57,296 nt of DNA, taken from positions 1 to 57,296 of the forward strand of contig JAFXBF010000008.1 of the NCBI GenBank assembly GCA_017516745.1. Direction: 5' to 3'. The DNA comes from Clostridia bacterium. GTDB taxonomy: Bacteria; Bacillota; Clostridia; Oscillospirales; Acutalibacteraceae. The notes under the pieces were generated by a model. The model did not search any database, was not told the origin of the DNA, and saw only the letters and a program-made list of their open reading frames with translations. Below, piece by piece: positions 1-8,817 of the stretch; the stretch's first letter is position 1, and each line of letters starts with the position of its first letter. The translations under genes were made by a program, and so were the position numbers.

Positions 1-404
1 ACAACGTAGTTGACGTTAAGGTTACCCTGTACGATGGCTCCTATCACGAAGTAGACTCCTCTGAGATGGCGTTCAAGATCGCCGGCTCCATGGCTTTCAA
101 GGAAGCTATGAAGAAGGCCGATCCCGTTCTGACCGAGCCCATCATGAAGGTTACAGTTATCGTCCCCGAGGAATACATGGGCGACGTTATCGGTGACCTG
201 AGCTCCCGCCGTGGCCAGATCCAGGGCATGGAAGCTCGTGGCGGTGCTCAGCAGATCAACGCTTTCGTACCCCTCTCCGAGATGTTCGGCTACGCTACAG
301 ACATGCGTTCCGCTACACAGGGTAGAGGCCAGTACGCTATGGAACCCAGCCACTACGCTGAAGTTCCCAAGAGCATTGCTGACAAACTGGTTGAAAAGCG
401 CTAA
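1..404 (+). CDS. fusA: Elongation factor G, C-terminal part (5' end outside window)
   Basis: This is the last ~133 residues of the translocation GTPase EF-G; the first whole codon begins at position 3. The visible part is the end of domain IV ([17 protein letters not shown], then [13 protein letters not shown]) and domain V ([22 protein letters not shown], followed by [11 protein letters not shown]). These are the highly conserved C-terminal EF-G signatures that contact the ribosomal A site and the GTPase-associated centre. The gene stops 121 bp before tuf in the same orientation, the classic str-operon order (rpsL-rpsG-fusA-tuf). The G domain lies outside the window, so an EF-G paralogue cannot be fully excluded, but adjacency to tuf makes the canonical fusA very likely. 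Confidence 0.95.
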   Translation, partial: NVVDVKVTLYDGSYHEVDSSEMAFKIAGSMAFKEAMKKADPVLTEPIMKVTVIVPEEYMGDVIGDLSSRRGQIQGMEARGGAQQINAFVPLSEMFGYATDMRSATQGRGQYAMEPSHYAEVPKSIADKLVEKR

Positions 405-418
405 AATTAGCGCTTTTC
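393..418 (+). terminator. Hairpin overlapping the fusA stop codon
   Basis: A perfect 10-bp stem (393-402 with 409-418, GAAAAGCGCT/AGCGCTTTTC) has a 6-nt loop and includes the fusA stop codon. Only a weak T-run follows, so it may be an attenuator or an mRNA-processing hairpin between fusA and tuf rather than a full terminator. Confidence 0.4.
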
Positions 419-525
419 CAGCCAATTTAATATTGCTTTTTCCCGCGTAATCATTTAAAATAAAAATGGTTACCAATTCAGAACAAATTTTCTGATGATT
501 TGTTATCATAAGGAGGAAAACACCA

Positions 526-1722
526 ATGGCTAAGGCAAAATTTGAAAGAACCAAGCCCCATGTCAACATCGGCACAGTTGGCCACGTTGACCACGGCAAG
601 ACAACACTGACAGCTGCTATCACAAAGTACCTGGCTCTGCAGGGCAAGGCTGAGATGCAGGACTACTCCGCTATCGATAAGGCTCCCGAAGAGAGAGAGC
701 GTGGTATCACAATCAACACAGCTCACGTTGAGTACGAGACAGAAGCCCGTCACTACGCTCACGTTGACTGCCCGGGCCACGCCGACTACATCAAGAACAT
801 GATCACAGGTGCTGCTCAGATGGACGGCGCTATCCTTGTTATCGCTTCTACAGACGGCCCCATGGCTCAGACTAAGGAGCACCTTCTCCTTGCACGTCAG
901 GTTGGCGTTCCCTACATCATCGTATTCATGAACAAGGTTGACCAGGTTGACGACGAAGAGCTTCTTGAGCTCGTTGAAATGGAAATCCGTGAGACTCTTG
1001 ACGAGTACGAGTTCCCCGGCGATGATACACCCATCATCAAGGGCTCCGCTCTTAAGGCTCTCGAGGCTGCTTCTGCTGATGATCCCGCTTGCGCTTGCAT
1101 CTGGGAGCTCATGGACGCTGTTGACAGCTACATCCCCACACCCGACCGTAAGGCAGACCTTCCCTTCATCATGCCCGTTGAAGACGTTTTCACAATCACA
1201 GGCCGTGGTACAGTTGCTACAGGTAGAGTTGAGCGTGGTCAGCTCAAGACCGGTGAGGAAGTTGAAATCATTGGTCTTACAGACGAGAGAAGAAAGACAG
1301 TTGTTACAGGTATCGAAATGTTCCGTAAGCTCCTCGACTATGCAGAGGCAGGCGACAACATCGGTGCTCTTCTCCGTGGTGTTCAGAGAACTGAGATCGA
1401 GCGTGGTCAGGTTCTTGCAAAGCCCGGTTCAATCAACCCCCACACAAAGTTCTCCGGTCAGGTTTACGTCCTTTCCAAGGATGAAGGCGGCCGTCACACA
1501 CCCTTCTTCAACAACTACCGTCCCCAGTTCTACTTCAGAACAACAGACGTTACAGGTGTTATCAACCTTCCCGAGGGTGTTGAAATGTGCATGCCCGGCG
1601 ACAACGTTGTTATGAACGTTGAGCTTATCACTCCCATCGCTATCGAAGAGGGTCTCCGCTTCGCTATCCGTGAGGGTGGCCGTACAGTCGGTTCAGGCGT
1701 TGTTACAGCTATCAACGAATAA
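526..1722 (+). CDS. tuf: Elongation factor Tu
   Basis: This is the 398-residue GTPase that delivers aminoacyl-tRNA to the ribosome, at the normal family length. The P-loop [10 protein letters not shown] lies near residues 19-28. It is followed by the switch I region ([15 protein letters not shown]), the DCPGHADY G3 motif, the NKVD G4 motif, and domains 2 and 3 ending in [11 protein letters not shown]. The start is fixed by AAGGAGG about 8 nt upstream. It lies directly after fusA and ends at a strong terminator, so it is the last gene of the str operon. Codon use is strongly biased towards C-ending codons, as expected for a very highly expressed gene. Confidence 0.99.
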   Translation: MAKAKFERTKPHVNIGTVGHVDHGKTTLTAAITKYLALQGKAEMQDYSAIDKAPEERERGITINTAHVEYETEARHYAHVDCPGHADYIKNMITGAAQMDGAILVIASTDGPMAQTKEHLLLARQVGVPYIIVFMNKVDQVDDEELLELVEMEIRETLDEYEFPGDDTPIIKGSALKALEAASADDPACACIWELMDAVDSYIPTPDRKADLPFIMPVEDVFTITGRGTVATGRVERGQLKTGEEVEIIGLTDERRKTVVTGIEMFRKLLDYAEAGDNIGALLRGVQRTEIERGQVLAKPGSINPHTKFSGQVYVLSKDEGGRHTPFFNNYRPQFYFRTTDVTGVINLPEGVEMCMPGDNVVMNVELITPIAIEEGLRFAIREGGRTVGSGVVTAINE

Positions 1723-1747
1723 TTTAACCTGATTGTAAATTATATGG

Positions 1748-1787
1748 GTCTGAGTGGCGAAAGTCACTCAGACTTTTTCTTTTTTAT
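1748..1787 (+). terminator. Rho-independent terminator of tuf
   Basis: A 10-bp stem (1748-1757 with 1764-1773) with a CGAAAG loop is followed by a run of Ts broken by one C. Confidence 0.93.
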
Positions 1788-1869
1788 CCCATATTTTCCC
1801 TATTTGTTATCTTTTCTTAATAAGTTTGTAAGAATTGGAGCTTATCATAACGGTTAAGGATGTGATACT

Positions 1870-2628
1870 ATGGAAAAGAAAAGGAAATCAAAACTCAAAA
1901 AGACGATACTATTAACCGTTGGCATAATACTGACCGTCAACGCTGTTGTGATGTTTTTTACATCCAACTTTAATATAGGTCTGCTGTTTGCGCTTTTGCT
2001 GGGCTTGAGCTTCGTGCTTTACGGTGCGTTTCTTGACAAGGCTCGGGACAAGCTGCCTGCATGGCTGAGGACGGCATATTTTGCCTGCGTTTCCGTCTTG
2101 CTTGTATTTGTGATGTTCTTGCTTTCTTACGGCCTCTCCGATACTGTAAGCGGCAAAGAGGACGCATTAATCGTGCTTGGCTCGGGCATAAGAGGTGAAT
2201 TGCTGACTCAAGGACTCAAAAAAAGGCTGGATGCGGCAATTGACTGCTATGAGGAAAACCAAAACCTGCTGATTGTTGTCAGCGGCGGTCAGGGCCCTCA
2301 GGAGGATATAACCGAGGCACTTGCAATGGAAAGGTATCTTATTTCACAAGGAATACCGCAGGAAAGCATAATCAAAGAAGAAAAGGCAACGAGTACTTAC
2401 GAGAATTTCGTGAATTCCAAAAGCATACTCGACAGCCGCTTTAAGGGAGAGTATGAGGTTGCTTTTGTCAGCAATGAATACCACATCTACCGTGCAAGCT
2501 CACTTGCAAGAATATCAGGCTTTGAAACGGTTACACATACTCACAGTAACACAATGTGGTACACGCTTGTGCCCAGTACCCTGCGTGAAACGCTTGCCGT
2601 TGTAAAGCTCTGGATATTCAGAAACTGA
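1870..2628 (+). CDS. YdcF/SanA-like (DUF218) membrane protein
   Basis: This 252-residue protein has several hydrophobic segments in roughly the first 100 residues (for example around 13-32, 36-52 and 72-90), followed by a cytoplasmic or extracytoplasmic DUF218 domain. Domain hallmarks are EDALIVLGSGI, LLIVVSGGQG, the MERYLISQGIP helix and the EEKATSTYENFVNSK segment. This family (YdcF, SanA, ElyC) is linked to envelope or peptidoglycan-precursor homeostasis, but its biochemical activity is not settled. The start follows AAGGATGTG. It is a single gene between two terminators, so probably monocistronic. Confidence 0.85.
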   Translation: MEKKRKSKLKKTILLTVGIILTVNAVVMFFTSNFNIGLLFALLLGLSFVLYGAFLDKARDKLPAWLRTAYFACVSVLLVFVMFLLSYGLSDTVSGKEDALIVLGSGIRGELLTQGLKKRLDAAIDCYEENQNLLIVVSGGQGPQEDITEALAMERYLISQGIPQESIIKEEKATSTYENFVNSKSILDSRFKGEYEVAFVSNEYHIYRASSLARISGFETVTHTHSNTMWYTLVPSTLRETLAVVKLWIFRN

Positions 2629-2659
2629 CATATAACACATAAAAGATATAAAAAAATAA

Positions 2660-2706
2660 GGCATATACATACCGCAAAAAGTATGTATATGCCTTCACCT
2701 TTTTTA
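2660..2706 (+). terminator. Terminator after the YdcF-like gene
   Basis: A 13-bp perfect stem (2660-2672 with 2681-2693) is followed by TTCACCTTTTTT. It also faces the end of the minus-strand regulator at 2714 and may serve both. Confidence 0.85.
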
Positions 2707-2713
2707 TTAATTA

Positions 2714-2968
2714 TTATTTGTCGTTCTCAATGCTGAGAAGCCAGTCAACGCTGACGCCGAGCACCTTTGCAATTGCAACAAGCTCAAAATCCGTAACGTA
2801 TCTGAGCTGACCTTCAAGCTTGGAAAGACCCGAGGCATTGAGGTCAATGCCGTTTATCTGCAGCTGGGTAAGTAAGTCCTTCTGCTTGAGGCCGATAGCC
2901 TTGCGGTGCTGTTCAATTTTTGCGCCGACTATGTTTCTGTCGCCGAGTGACTGCTTTCTTGTTCTCAT
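2714..2968 (-). CDS. Small XRE-family HTH regulator
   Basis: This is an 84-residue DNA-binding protein made of a single Cro/C1-type helix-turn-helix (residues ~15-75): GAKIEQHRKAIGLKQKDL, then ASGLSKLEGQLRYVTDFELVAIAKVLGVSVDWLL. There is no ligand or protease domain. It stands alone and is divergent from pncB, with its own strong promoter (3044-3072). It may regulate itself or pncB; no clear palindrome was seen. The second XRE protein in the window (32615-32857) has the same layout. Confidence 0.85.
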   Translation of the reverse strand: MRTRKQSLGDRNIVGAKIEQHRKAIGLKQKDLLTQLQINGIDLNASGLSKLEGQLRYVTDFELVAIAKVLGVSVDWLLSIENDK

Positions 2969-3043
2969 ATCAATATTCTCCTCTGAATCAGGTAGTAAAC
3001 AAAAAGTATAAAAACAAAAGAAGAAAAGTTTTGCACTGCTCTT

Positions 3044-3072
3044 ATTATATCACTATGCAAATCATAGGTCAA
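3044..3072 (-). promoter_or_regulatory. Sigma-A promoter for the XRE gene
   Basis: Reading the minus strand, TTGACC (complement of 3067-3072) and TATAAT (complement of 3044-3049) are separated by 17 bp, close to the ideal vegetative promoter. Confidence 0.75.
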
Positions 3073-3170
3073 TAATGGAGAGAAGTACATTTTTATACAA
3101 TTGTTAAAAAAGAATTTTTTAAAGCAACAAAATATACACACTGTATATTTTTGAAATGAAATATTTGTGG

Positions 3171-3198
3171 TTGTATTCCTGAAACTTTGTGCTATAAT
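3171..3198 (+). promoter_or_regulatory. Sigma-A promoter for pncB
   Basis: TTGTAT (3171-3176) and TATAAT (3193-3198) with a 16-bp spacer lie 40 bp upstream of the pncB start. Confidence 0.65.
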
Positions 3199-3238
3199 AT
3201 ACCTTACAAATGTATATTTTACTTAATGGGGTGAAATT

Positions 3239-4702
3239 ATGACATTCAAGCGTGACGGTGAAAGAGGCCGCAATCTGACGGCGCTTATGGATTTTTACGA
3301 GCTGACCATGGCTAAGGGCTATTTCAACAACGGTATGGCAGACAGCGAGGCTGTTTTCGATATGTTCTACCGCTCTGTGCCCGATTCGGGCGGCTTTGCG
3401 ATTATGGCGGGTGTTCAGCAGCTTATAGAATACCTTGAATCGCTCACCTTCAGCGAAAACGATATTGCTCTGCTTCGCAAAAAAGGCTTTGACGAAAAGT
3501 TTCTTGATTACCTCAGGAACTTTAAGTTTGCCTGTGACGTGTGGGCTGTTCCGGAGGGCACACCGATTTTCCCCGGTGAGCCTATTGTTACGGTAAAGGG
3601 TCCGGTTATTCAGGCACAGCTTATCGAAACGATGGTTTTGCTTTGCATTAACCACCAGAGCCTTATAGCTACCAAGGCTAACCGTATTGTCCGCGCCGCA
3701 CAGGGCAGAACGGTTATGGAATTCGGCTCCCGCCGCGCACAGGGCTTTGACGGTGCCATATACGGCGCACGTGCTGCTTATATCGGCGGCTGTGTCGGCA
3801 CTGCCTGTACAATGAGCGAGCGTGATTTCGGTATTCCCGCGTTGGGCACAATGGCACACAGCTGGGTGCAGATGTTTGACACCGAGCTTGATGCTTTCTG
3901 CGCTTACGCAAGAGAGTACCCCGATAACTGTACGCTTCTTGTAGATACATACAATGTTCTAAAGAGCGGTATTCCCAACGCCATCGAGGCGTTTAAGCGT
4001 GAGGTGCTGCCCAGAGGCTTCCGCCCCAAGGGTGTGCGTATAGACAGCGGCGACATTACCTATCTTTCCAAGAAAATGCGTAAAATGCTCGATGAAGCAG
4101 GCTTTGAGGATTGCCAAATCGTTGCCTCCAACTCGCTTGATGAATACATTATCCGCGATATGCTTATTCAGGGTGCAAAGGTTGACTCCTTCGGCGTTGG
4201 CGAAAGGCTTATTACGGCTTCCTCCGCACCCGTTTTCGGCGGCGTTTATAAGCTCGTTGCCGTTGCGCACGACGGTGAGCTTGTGCCGAAAATCAAGATA
4301 AGCGAAAATGTAGGCAAGATTACAACGCCCTGCTTTAAACAGCCGTGGAGACTTTACGACAACGAAACGGGTAAGGCTATAGCGGACGTTATAACTCTCA
4401 AAGACGAGACGATTGACGAAACAAAGCCGTACGAAATTTTTGACCCCGTACACACGTGGAAGCGCAAGACGGTGACCGATTTTACGGCAAAACCGCTTCA
4501 GGTACAGCTTTTCAAAGAGGGCGAGTGTGTTTATACCTGTCCTGACCTCAAGGAAACCAAGGCTTACTGCACGGCGCAGGTCGGCACTCTTTGGGATGAG
4601 GTAACCCGTTTTGAAAATCCGCACCGTTACTACGTTGACCTTTCTCAGGCACTTTGGGACGAGAAGCAGAAGCTTCTTGCCGCAAAGACTGATTCAGAAT
4701 AA
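3239..4702 (+). CDS. pncB: Nicotinate phosphoribosyltransferase
   Basis: This 487-residue enzyme makes nicotinate mononucleotide from nicotinate and PRPP, the entry step of the NAD salvage (Preiss-Handler) pathway. Family marks are the N-terminal LTALMDFYELTMAKGYF, the EFGSRRAQGFDGA active-site segment near residue 160, the RIDSGDITYLSKKMRKMLDE block with the substrate-binding Asp, and ASNSLDEYIIRDM. Length fits the long Firmicutes form. The start is the ATG after GGGGTGAAATT. It is followed 23 bp later by a GH2 gene, possibly in the same transcript. It is worth noting because the TIR island further along could act on NAD, though no direct link is visible. Confidence 0.95.
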   Translation: MTFKRDGERGRNLTALMDFYELTMAKGYFNNGMADSEAVFDMFYRSVPDSGGFAIMAGVQQLIEYLESLTFSENDIALLRKKGFDEKFLDYLRNFKFACDVWAVPEGTPIFPGEPIVTVKGPVIQAQLIETMVLLCINHQSLIATKANRIVRAAQGRTVMEFGSRRAQGFDGAIYGARAAYIGGCVGTACTMSERDFGIPALGTMAHSWVQMFDTELDAFCAYAREYPDNCTLLVDTYNVLKSGIPNAIEAFKREVLPRGFRPKGVRIDSGDITYLSKKMRKMLDEAGFEDCQIVASNSLDEYIIRDMLIQGAKVDSFGVGERLITASSAPVFGGVYKLVAVAHDGELVPKIKISENVGKITTPCFKQPWRLYDNETGKAIADVITLKDETIDETKPYEIFDPVHTWKRKTVTDFTAKPLQVQLFKEGECVYTCPDLKETKAYCTAQVGTLWDEVTRFENPHRYYVDLSQALWDEKQKLLAAKTDSE

Positions 4703-4725
4703 TTATAAATACAGGAGAAATTTAT

Positions 4726-6471
4726 ATGAGTAATTTTATTCCCCGCAGTGAATATCCCCGTCCGCAGTTTGTGCGCGAAAGCTATATAAACCTCAACGGC
4801 GAGTGGGATTTTGAGTTTGACTTCGGCAACAGCGGCAAGGCACGCAAAATGTTTGCCGAGGGCGCCGAATACACAAAAAAGATTGTTGTGCCCTTCTGCC
4901 CCGAAAGTGAGCTTTCAGGTGTTAATTACAAGGATTTTATGCACTCCGTATGGTACAGACGCAGTGTTAACCTCGTAAAGGGCGAGGGCAGAACGCTTCT
5001 GCACTTCGAGGCCTGCGATTTTGAAACAACAGTCTGGGTAAACGGTGTTGAGGTCGGCAAGCACACCGGCGGCTACACGGGCTTTGTATTTGATATCACA
5101 GACGCTGTTAATGACGGCGAGAACACAATTGTTGTCAACGCTGTTGACCTTATGATAAAGGGCGTACAGCCCCGCGGCAAGCAGAGCGAGGAATTTTATT
5201 CCCACGGCTGTGACTATACAAGAACAACGGGCATCTGGCAGACCGTATGGATTGAGCAGGTAAGCAATACATATATTGCAAAATCCAAGATTAAGACTGC
5301 TGACCTTTCGGGTATCATCAACTGTGATATTACTGTTGCAGGCGATATCAACGGCACTGAAATTCAGCTTACGGCATATTACGGCGGCGTTGAGGTAGGC
5401 ACGGCTGTTGCGGATGTTATGTGCAACACCGTAAATATTTCAATGGCGCTTAATGAAGCTCATTTTTGGGAGGTCGGCAACGGCAGACTTTACGACCTCA
5501 CTTATGAGCTTGTAAAGAACGGCGAGGTTGTCGACACAGCCAAGGGCTATTTCGGCCTTCGTACGGTATCGCTCAAGGATAACTGCATGTGTATCAACGG
5601 CAAAAAGGTTTTCCAGCGCCTTGTGCTTGACCAGGGCTTTTACCCCGACGGCATTTATACAGCACCCACGGATGAGGCACTCGTGAAGGATATCGAGCTT
5701 TCACTTGCCTGCGGCTTCAACGGCGCAAGACTTCACCAGAAGGTGTTTGAACAGCGCTTCCTCTACCACGCAGACAAAATGGGCTACATCGTCTGGGGTG
5801 AGGCAGGCAACTGGGGGCTTGACCATACGGATGTCGGTGCACTTGCACGCTTTATTCCCGAATGGCTTGAAGAAATTGACCGTGACTACAGCCACCCTGC
5901 AATCGTCGGCTGGTGCCCCTTCAACGAAACGTGGGATCGTGACGGCAGACAGCAGGACAATTCCGTTCTTGCAGGCATTTACCTTGTCACAAAGGCGGCG
6001 GACAACACCCGTCCCTGCATTGACACAAGCGGTAACTACCACGTTATGACCGATGTTTACGATATCCATGAATACGAGCCCGACCCCGCAAAGCTCAGGG
6101 CTATGATGGAGAAAACCGACCTTGCGGCAGGCGTTGTTCACGAGCCGCATCCGCACAGACAGTCCTACGGCGGACAGCCTTATTTCGTCAGCGAATACGG
6201 CGGAGTATGGTGGGCACCCGGCGAAGAAAACGGCTGGGGCTACGGCACAAACCCGACAACAGAGGACGAGGCTGTTGAGCGCATCTGCGGTCAGACAAAG
6301 GCTATCCTCGACTGCAAGGAATGCTGTGCATACTGCTATACTCAGCTGACCAACATCGAGCAGGAGCAGAACGGCGTATATTACTACGACCGCAGCCCGA
6401 AATTTACTCCCGAAAACTACGAAAAAATCCGTCAGGCCTTTGCAGGCAAGGCTGCAATTGAAGAAGAGTAA
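4726..6471 (+). CDS. Glycoside hydrolase family 2 protein (beta-galactosidase/glucuronidase-like)
   Basis: This 581-residue retaining glycosidase has the three-part GH2 core. First is an N-terminal jelly-roll sugar-binding domain (IPRSEYPRPQFVRESYINL, NGEWDFEFD, about 1-170), then an Ig-like domain (~180-280), and a TIM barrel (from ~285). The acid/base glutamate is E401 in PFNETWD and the nucleophile is E490 in YFVSEYGG, so both catalytic residues are present. It has no signal peptide and no C-terminal small-chain domain, so it is probably cytosolic and acts on imported oligosaccharides. The exact substrate cannot be read from sequence. The terminator at 6491-6518 follows. Confidence 0.9.
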   Translation: MSNFIPRSEYPRPQFVRESYINLNGEWDFEFDFGNSGKARKMFAEGAEYTKKIVVPFCPESELSGVNYKDFMHSVWYRRSVNLVKGEGRTLLHFEACDFETTVWVNGVEVGKHTGGYTGFVFDITDAVNDGENTIVVNAVDLMIKGVQPRGKQSEEFYSHGCDYTRTTGIWQTVWIEQVSNTYIAKSKIKTADLSGIINCDITVAGDINGTEIQLTAYYGGVEVGTAVADVMCNTVNISMALNEAHFWEVGNGRLYDLTYELVKNGEVVDTAKGYFGLRTVSLKDNCMCINGKKVFQRLVLDQGFYPDGIYTAPTDEALVKDIELSLACGFNGARLHQKVFEQRFLYHADKMGYIVWGEAGNWGLDHTDVGALARFIPEWLEEIDRDYSHPAIVGWCPFNETWDRDGRQQDNSVLAGIYLVTKAADNTRPCIDTSGNYHVMTDVYDIHEYEPDPAKLRAMMEKTDLAAGVVHEPHPHRQSYGGQPYFVSEYGGVWWAPGEENGWGYGTNPTTEDEAVERICGQTKAILDCKECCAYCYTQLTNIEQEQNGVYYYDRSPKFTPENYEKIRQAFAGKAAIEEE

Positions 6472-6475
6472 AATA

Positions 6476-6518
6476 TAACAAAATTAACGAAAATCGGGCC
6501 GGAATATGCCCGATTTTT
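6476..6518 (+). repeat. 43-bp direct repeat, copy 1 (contains terminator)
   Basis: This is identical over 43 bp to 7322-7364. It contains a 9-bp stem (6491-6499 with 6508-6516) and a T-run, so it works as the GH2 terminator. Similarity continues more loosely through the promoter that follows. The two copies bracket the MNT/HEPN gene pair. Confidence 0.9.
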
Positions 6519-6536
6519 GCTTGCTGAAAAATTTTG

Positions 6537-6565
6537 TTTACCTCTTGAATATAATGTGATATAAT
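6537..6565 (+). promoter_or_regulatory. Extended -10 promoter for the MNT/HEPN pair
   Basis: TTTACC (6537-6542), a 17-bp spacer, and TATAAT (6560-6565) preceded by TG at the extended -10 position. It lies just upstream of the MNT gene. Confidence 0.7.
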
Positions 6566-6588
6566 ACTATTGAAAGAAGGTGAGTCGA

Positions 6589-6930
6589 ATGTGTACACAA
6601 AATCAGCTTGAAAAAATTAAGCAGACTGTTGCTTATAAGGCAAAGAGCGTGCTGAAAGAAAAATTGGTTTCCGTTATTCTCTACGGGTCTTATGCCCGTG
6701 GTGACTATGACAGCGAATCCGATATTGATATTATGGTGGTTGCCGATGTTCCGTCTGAGGAATGCTGGAGCTACAATTCTCGGCTCATCGAAGAAATTGC
6801 AGATTTGGAGCTTGAAAGCGAGATAGTTATCTCAACCCATGTTGTTCAGGCAGACAATTTCAACCGTTACCGTAATGTGTTGCCGTTTTACCGCAGTGTG
6901 GCAGAGGAGGGGATAAGCATTGCAGTGTGA
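6589..6930 (+). CDS. MNT-type nucleotidyltransferase (HEPN/MNT antitoxin-like)
   Basis: This is a 113-residue minimal nucleotidyltransferase. The hallmark GSYARGDYDSESDIDIMVV (residues ~33-51) carries the GS motif and the D-x-D metal-binding aspartates, both intact. Together with the overlapping HEPN gene it forms a HEPN/MNT pair. In studied systems of this class the MNT protein neutralises the HEPN RNase, in some cases by adenylylating it. I chose the ATG at 6589, preceded by AGAAGGTG, over the in-frame GTG at 6580. The pair is bounded by direct repeats, which suggests cassette-like gain. Confidence 0.88.
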   Translation: MCTQNQLEKIKQTVAYKAKSVLKEKLVSVILYGSYARGDYDSESDIDIMVVADVPSEECWSYNSRLIEEIADLELESEIVISTHVVQADNFNRYRNVLPFYRSVAEEGISIAV

Positions 6931-7324
6931 TGATAAGCTGGCTTTGTCGCAGGTAAGACTTGATAAGGCGAAGGAATGCCTTGCCGATGCCAAGTTGTTG
7001 CTTGATAACGGAAGTTATAAGGCACTTGCAAACCGTTCATATTATGCTATATTTCACGCTATGCGTGCAGTGCTGGTTCTCGACGGTTACGACAGCAAAA
7101 AGCACTCGGGTATAATTTCCGAATTTCAAAGGACGTATATCAAAACTGCCGTTTTTGATAAGGAGTTTTCTGTTGTAATCAAGAAACTTCTGCAGGCAAG
7201 AACGGGCAGCGATTACGACGATTTCTTTGCAATTTCAAAAGAGGATACCGCTTCACAGTTTTATGACGCCGTAAAGTTTGTCGAGGCGGTTGAAGCGTAT
7301 TTGAACAGTGTTAAGAAAACTTAA
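6920..7324 (+). CDS. HEPN-domain protein (toxin-like, UPF0332 type)
   Basis: This 134-residue helical protein is of the UPF0332/HEPN type. It has RSYYAIFHAMRAVL (residues ~34-47), the KKHSG segment and RTGSDYDDF (~94-102), in which R-x3-DY is the usual conserved motif of this subfamily. It starts at a TTG (6920-6922) inside the end of the MNT gene, an 11-nt overlap, after GAGGAGGGG at 6904-6912; this implies translational coupling. HEPN proteins of such pairs are typically RNases or partner-regulated toxins. Its stop codon lies at the first bases of the second direct repeat. Confidence 0.85.
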   Translation: MQCDDKLALSQVRLDKAKECLADAKLLLDNGSYKALANRSYYAIFHAMRAVLVLDGYDSKKHSGIISEFQRTYIKTAVFDKEFSVVIKKLLQARTGSDYDDFFAISKEDTASQFYDAVKFVEAVEAYLNSVKKT

Positions 7325-7364
7325 CAAAATTAACGAAAATCGGGCCGGAATATGCCCGATTTTT
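7322..7364 (+). repeat. 43-bp direct repeat, copy 2 (contains terminator)
   Basis: This is identical to 6476-6518. The stem is 7337-7345 with 7354-7362, followed by Ts, so it terminates the HEPN transcript. It overlaps the HEPN stop codon. Confidence 0.9.
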
Positions 7365-7398
7365 TATTGTTTTTCAGAGAAAAATTCTGTTAACCCCT

Positions 7399-7427
7399 TT
7401 ATTATATTATTATAATGTGGTATAATG
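7399..7427 (+). promoter_or_regulatory. Extended -10 promoter for hom
   Basis: TATAAT (7422-7427) is preceded by TG at the extended -10 position; TTTATT (7399-7404) at 17-bp spacing is a weak -35. The layout copies the promoter behind repeat copy 1. Confidence 0.55.
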
Positions 7428-7497
7428 CTAAAGATATGATGGGGAGAATGTTCACCCCCTCAATAAAATGCTAATAAACCCCTTCGGAGGAACAGAT

Positions 7498-8733
7498 ATG
7501 AATATAGCAATCATGGGCTACGGTGTTGTCGGTTCGGGCGTTGCCGAGGTCCTCAAAAAGAACAATGCGAGCATCACAAAACGCAGTATGCAGGATGAAA
7601 TGAAGGTCACACGTATTCTCGACCTTCGTGATTTCCCCGGTGACGAGAACGAGGCTCTTTTCACCAAGGATTTCAAGGATATACTGAATGATGAAACAAT
7701 CGGCATTGTTGTTGAAACAATGGGCGGCGTTCACCCGGCTTACGATTTCGTTCTCGACTGCCTCAAGGCAGGCAAGAGTGTTGTCACCTCCAACAAGGAG
7801 CTTGTTGCCGCAAAGGGCTATGAGCTTCTCAAGGTTGCTCAGGAAAAGAATGTCAATTTCCTGTTTGAAGCAAGTGTCGGCGGCGGTATCCCGATTATCC
7901 GTCCCATCAGCCAGTGCCTTGCCGCAAACGAAATAGATGAAATTGCAGGTATTCTCAACGGCACAACAAACTTCATCCTCACCAAGATGATTAACGACGG
8001 CATGAGCTTTGAGGACGCTCTCAAAATTGCTCAGGAGCTTGGCTACGCAGAGCGTGACCCCAGTGCCGACGTTGAGGGTAAGGACGCCTGCAGAAAGATT
8101 TGTATTCTTGCTTCTCTGTGCTTTGGCAACCACGTCTATCCCGATGAGGTTTACACCGAGGGTATTACAAAAATTGCACTTGCAGACGTTGAGTACGCAA
8201 AAGCCTGGGGCGGCGTAATCAAGCTCATCGGCAGAGCTACACGCTACGGTGACGGCAAGATAAGCGCAATGGTTTCTCCGGCATTCATCCAGAGCCACAG
8301 CCAGCTTGCAGGTGTTGACGATGTTTTCAACGCTATTTTAGTCAGAGGCGATGCTATCGGCGACGTAGTATTCTATGGCAGAGGTGCAGGCAAGCTCCCG
8401 ACAGCCAGTGCCGTTGTTGCAGACGTTATCGACTGCGCAAAGCACACCGAGCGCAGAAAGTTCTTCGGCTGGGAAAACAGCATTGCGGACTACGTTGTCA
8501 GCTACCGTGACATCAAGCATCCCTTCTTTGTCCGTGCTTCCTATACGGACGAAGCTGCCGCAAAGAAGAGCATTGCAGACCTCTTCGGCGAGGTCGAATA
8601 TCTCACCTACGAGGGTGCAGCCGCAAACGAGCTCGGCTTTATCACAGCCGCAATCACACAGCGTGAGTTTGACGAAAAAATCGCCAAGGCAAGTCTTCAG
8701 GTCGGCAGCGTAATCAGAGTCACAGACTATTGA
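7498..8733 (+). CDS. hom: Homoserine dehydrogenase
   Basis: This 411-residue NAD(P)-dependent enzyme reduces aspartate semialdehyde to homoserine, at the branch to threonine and methionine. It has the Rossmann start (NIAIMGYGVVGSGVAEVL, G-x-G-x-x-G), VVTSNKELVA, the catalytic core ILNGTTNFILTKM, and YAERDPSADVEGKDACRK. The C-terminal ~80 residues occupy the place of the usual ACT domain but are divergent. The start at 7498 is preferred over an in-frame ATG at 7468 because CGGAGG lies just before it. lysC follows 84 bp downstream, making a coherent aspartate-pathway pair. Confidence 0.95.
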   Translation: MNIAIMGYGVVGSGVAEVLKKNNASITKRSMQDEMKVTRILDLRDFPGDENEALFTKDFKDILNDETIGIVVETMGGVHPAYDFVLDCLKAGKSVVTSNKELVAAKGYELLKVAQEKNVNFLFEASVGGGIPIIRPISQCLAANEIDEIAGILNGTTNFILTKMINDGMSFEDALKIAQELGYAERDPSADVEGKDACRKICILASLCFGNHVYPDEVYTEGITKIALADVEYAKAWGGVIKLIGRATRYGDGKISAMVSPAFIQSHSQLAGVDDVFNAILVRGDAIGDVVFYGRGAGKLPTASAVVADVIDCAKHTERRKFFGWENSIADYVVSYRDIKHPFFVRASYTDEAAAKKSIADLFGEVEYLTYEGAAANELGFITAAITQREFDEKIAKASLQVGSVIRVTDY

Positions 8734-8817
8734 GTTGCAAAATATAATAAATATATAAAGCAAAGTTAATTATTCTCACAGTTCAAAAAGAACTGTACCC
8801 ACAGGAGGTTATCATAT

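Noticed and set aside
3119-3859. 246-residue minus-strand frame over the pncB start
   Set aside because: It overlaps pncB and its promoter on the other strand and shows no domain.
7441-7497. Leader before hom as a riboswitch or T-box
   Set aside because: The leader is too short for a T-box or lysine riboswitch and no matching core motif is visible.
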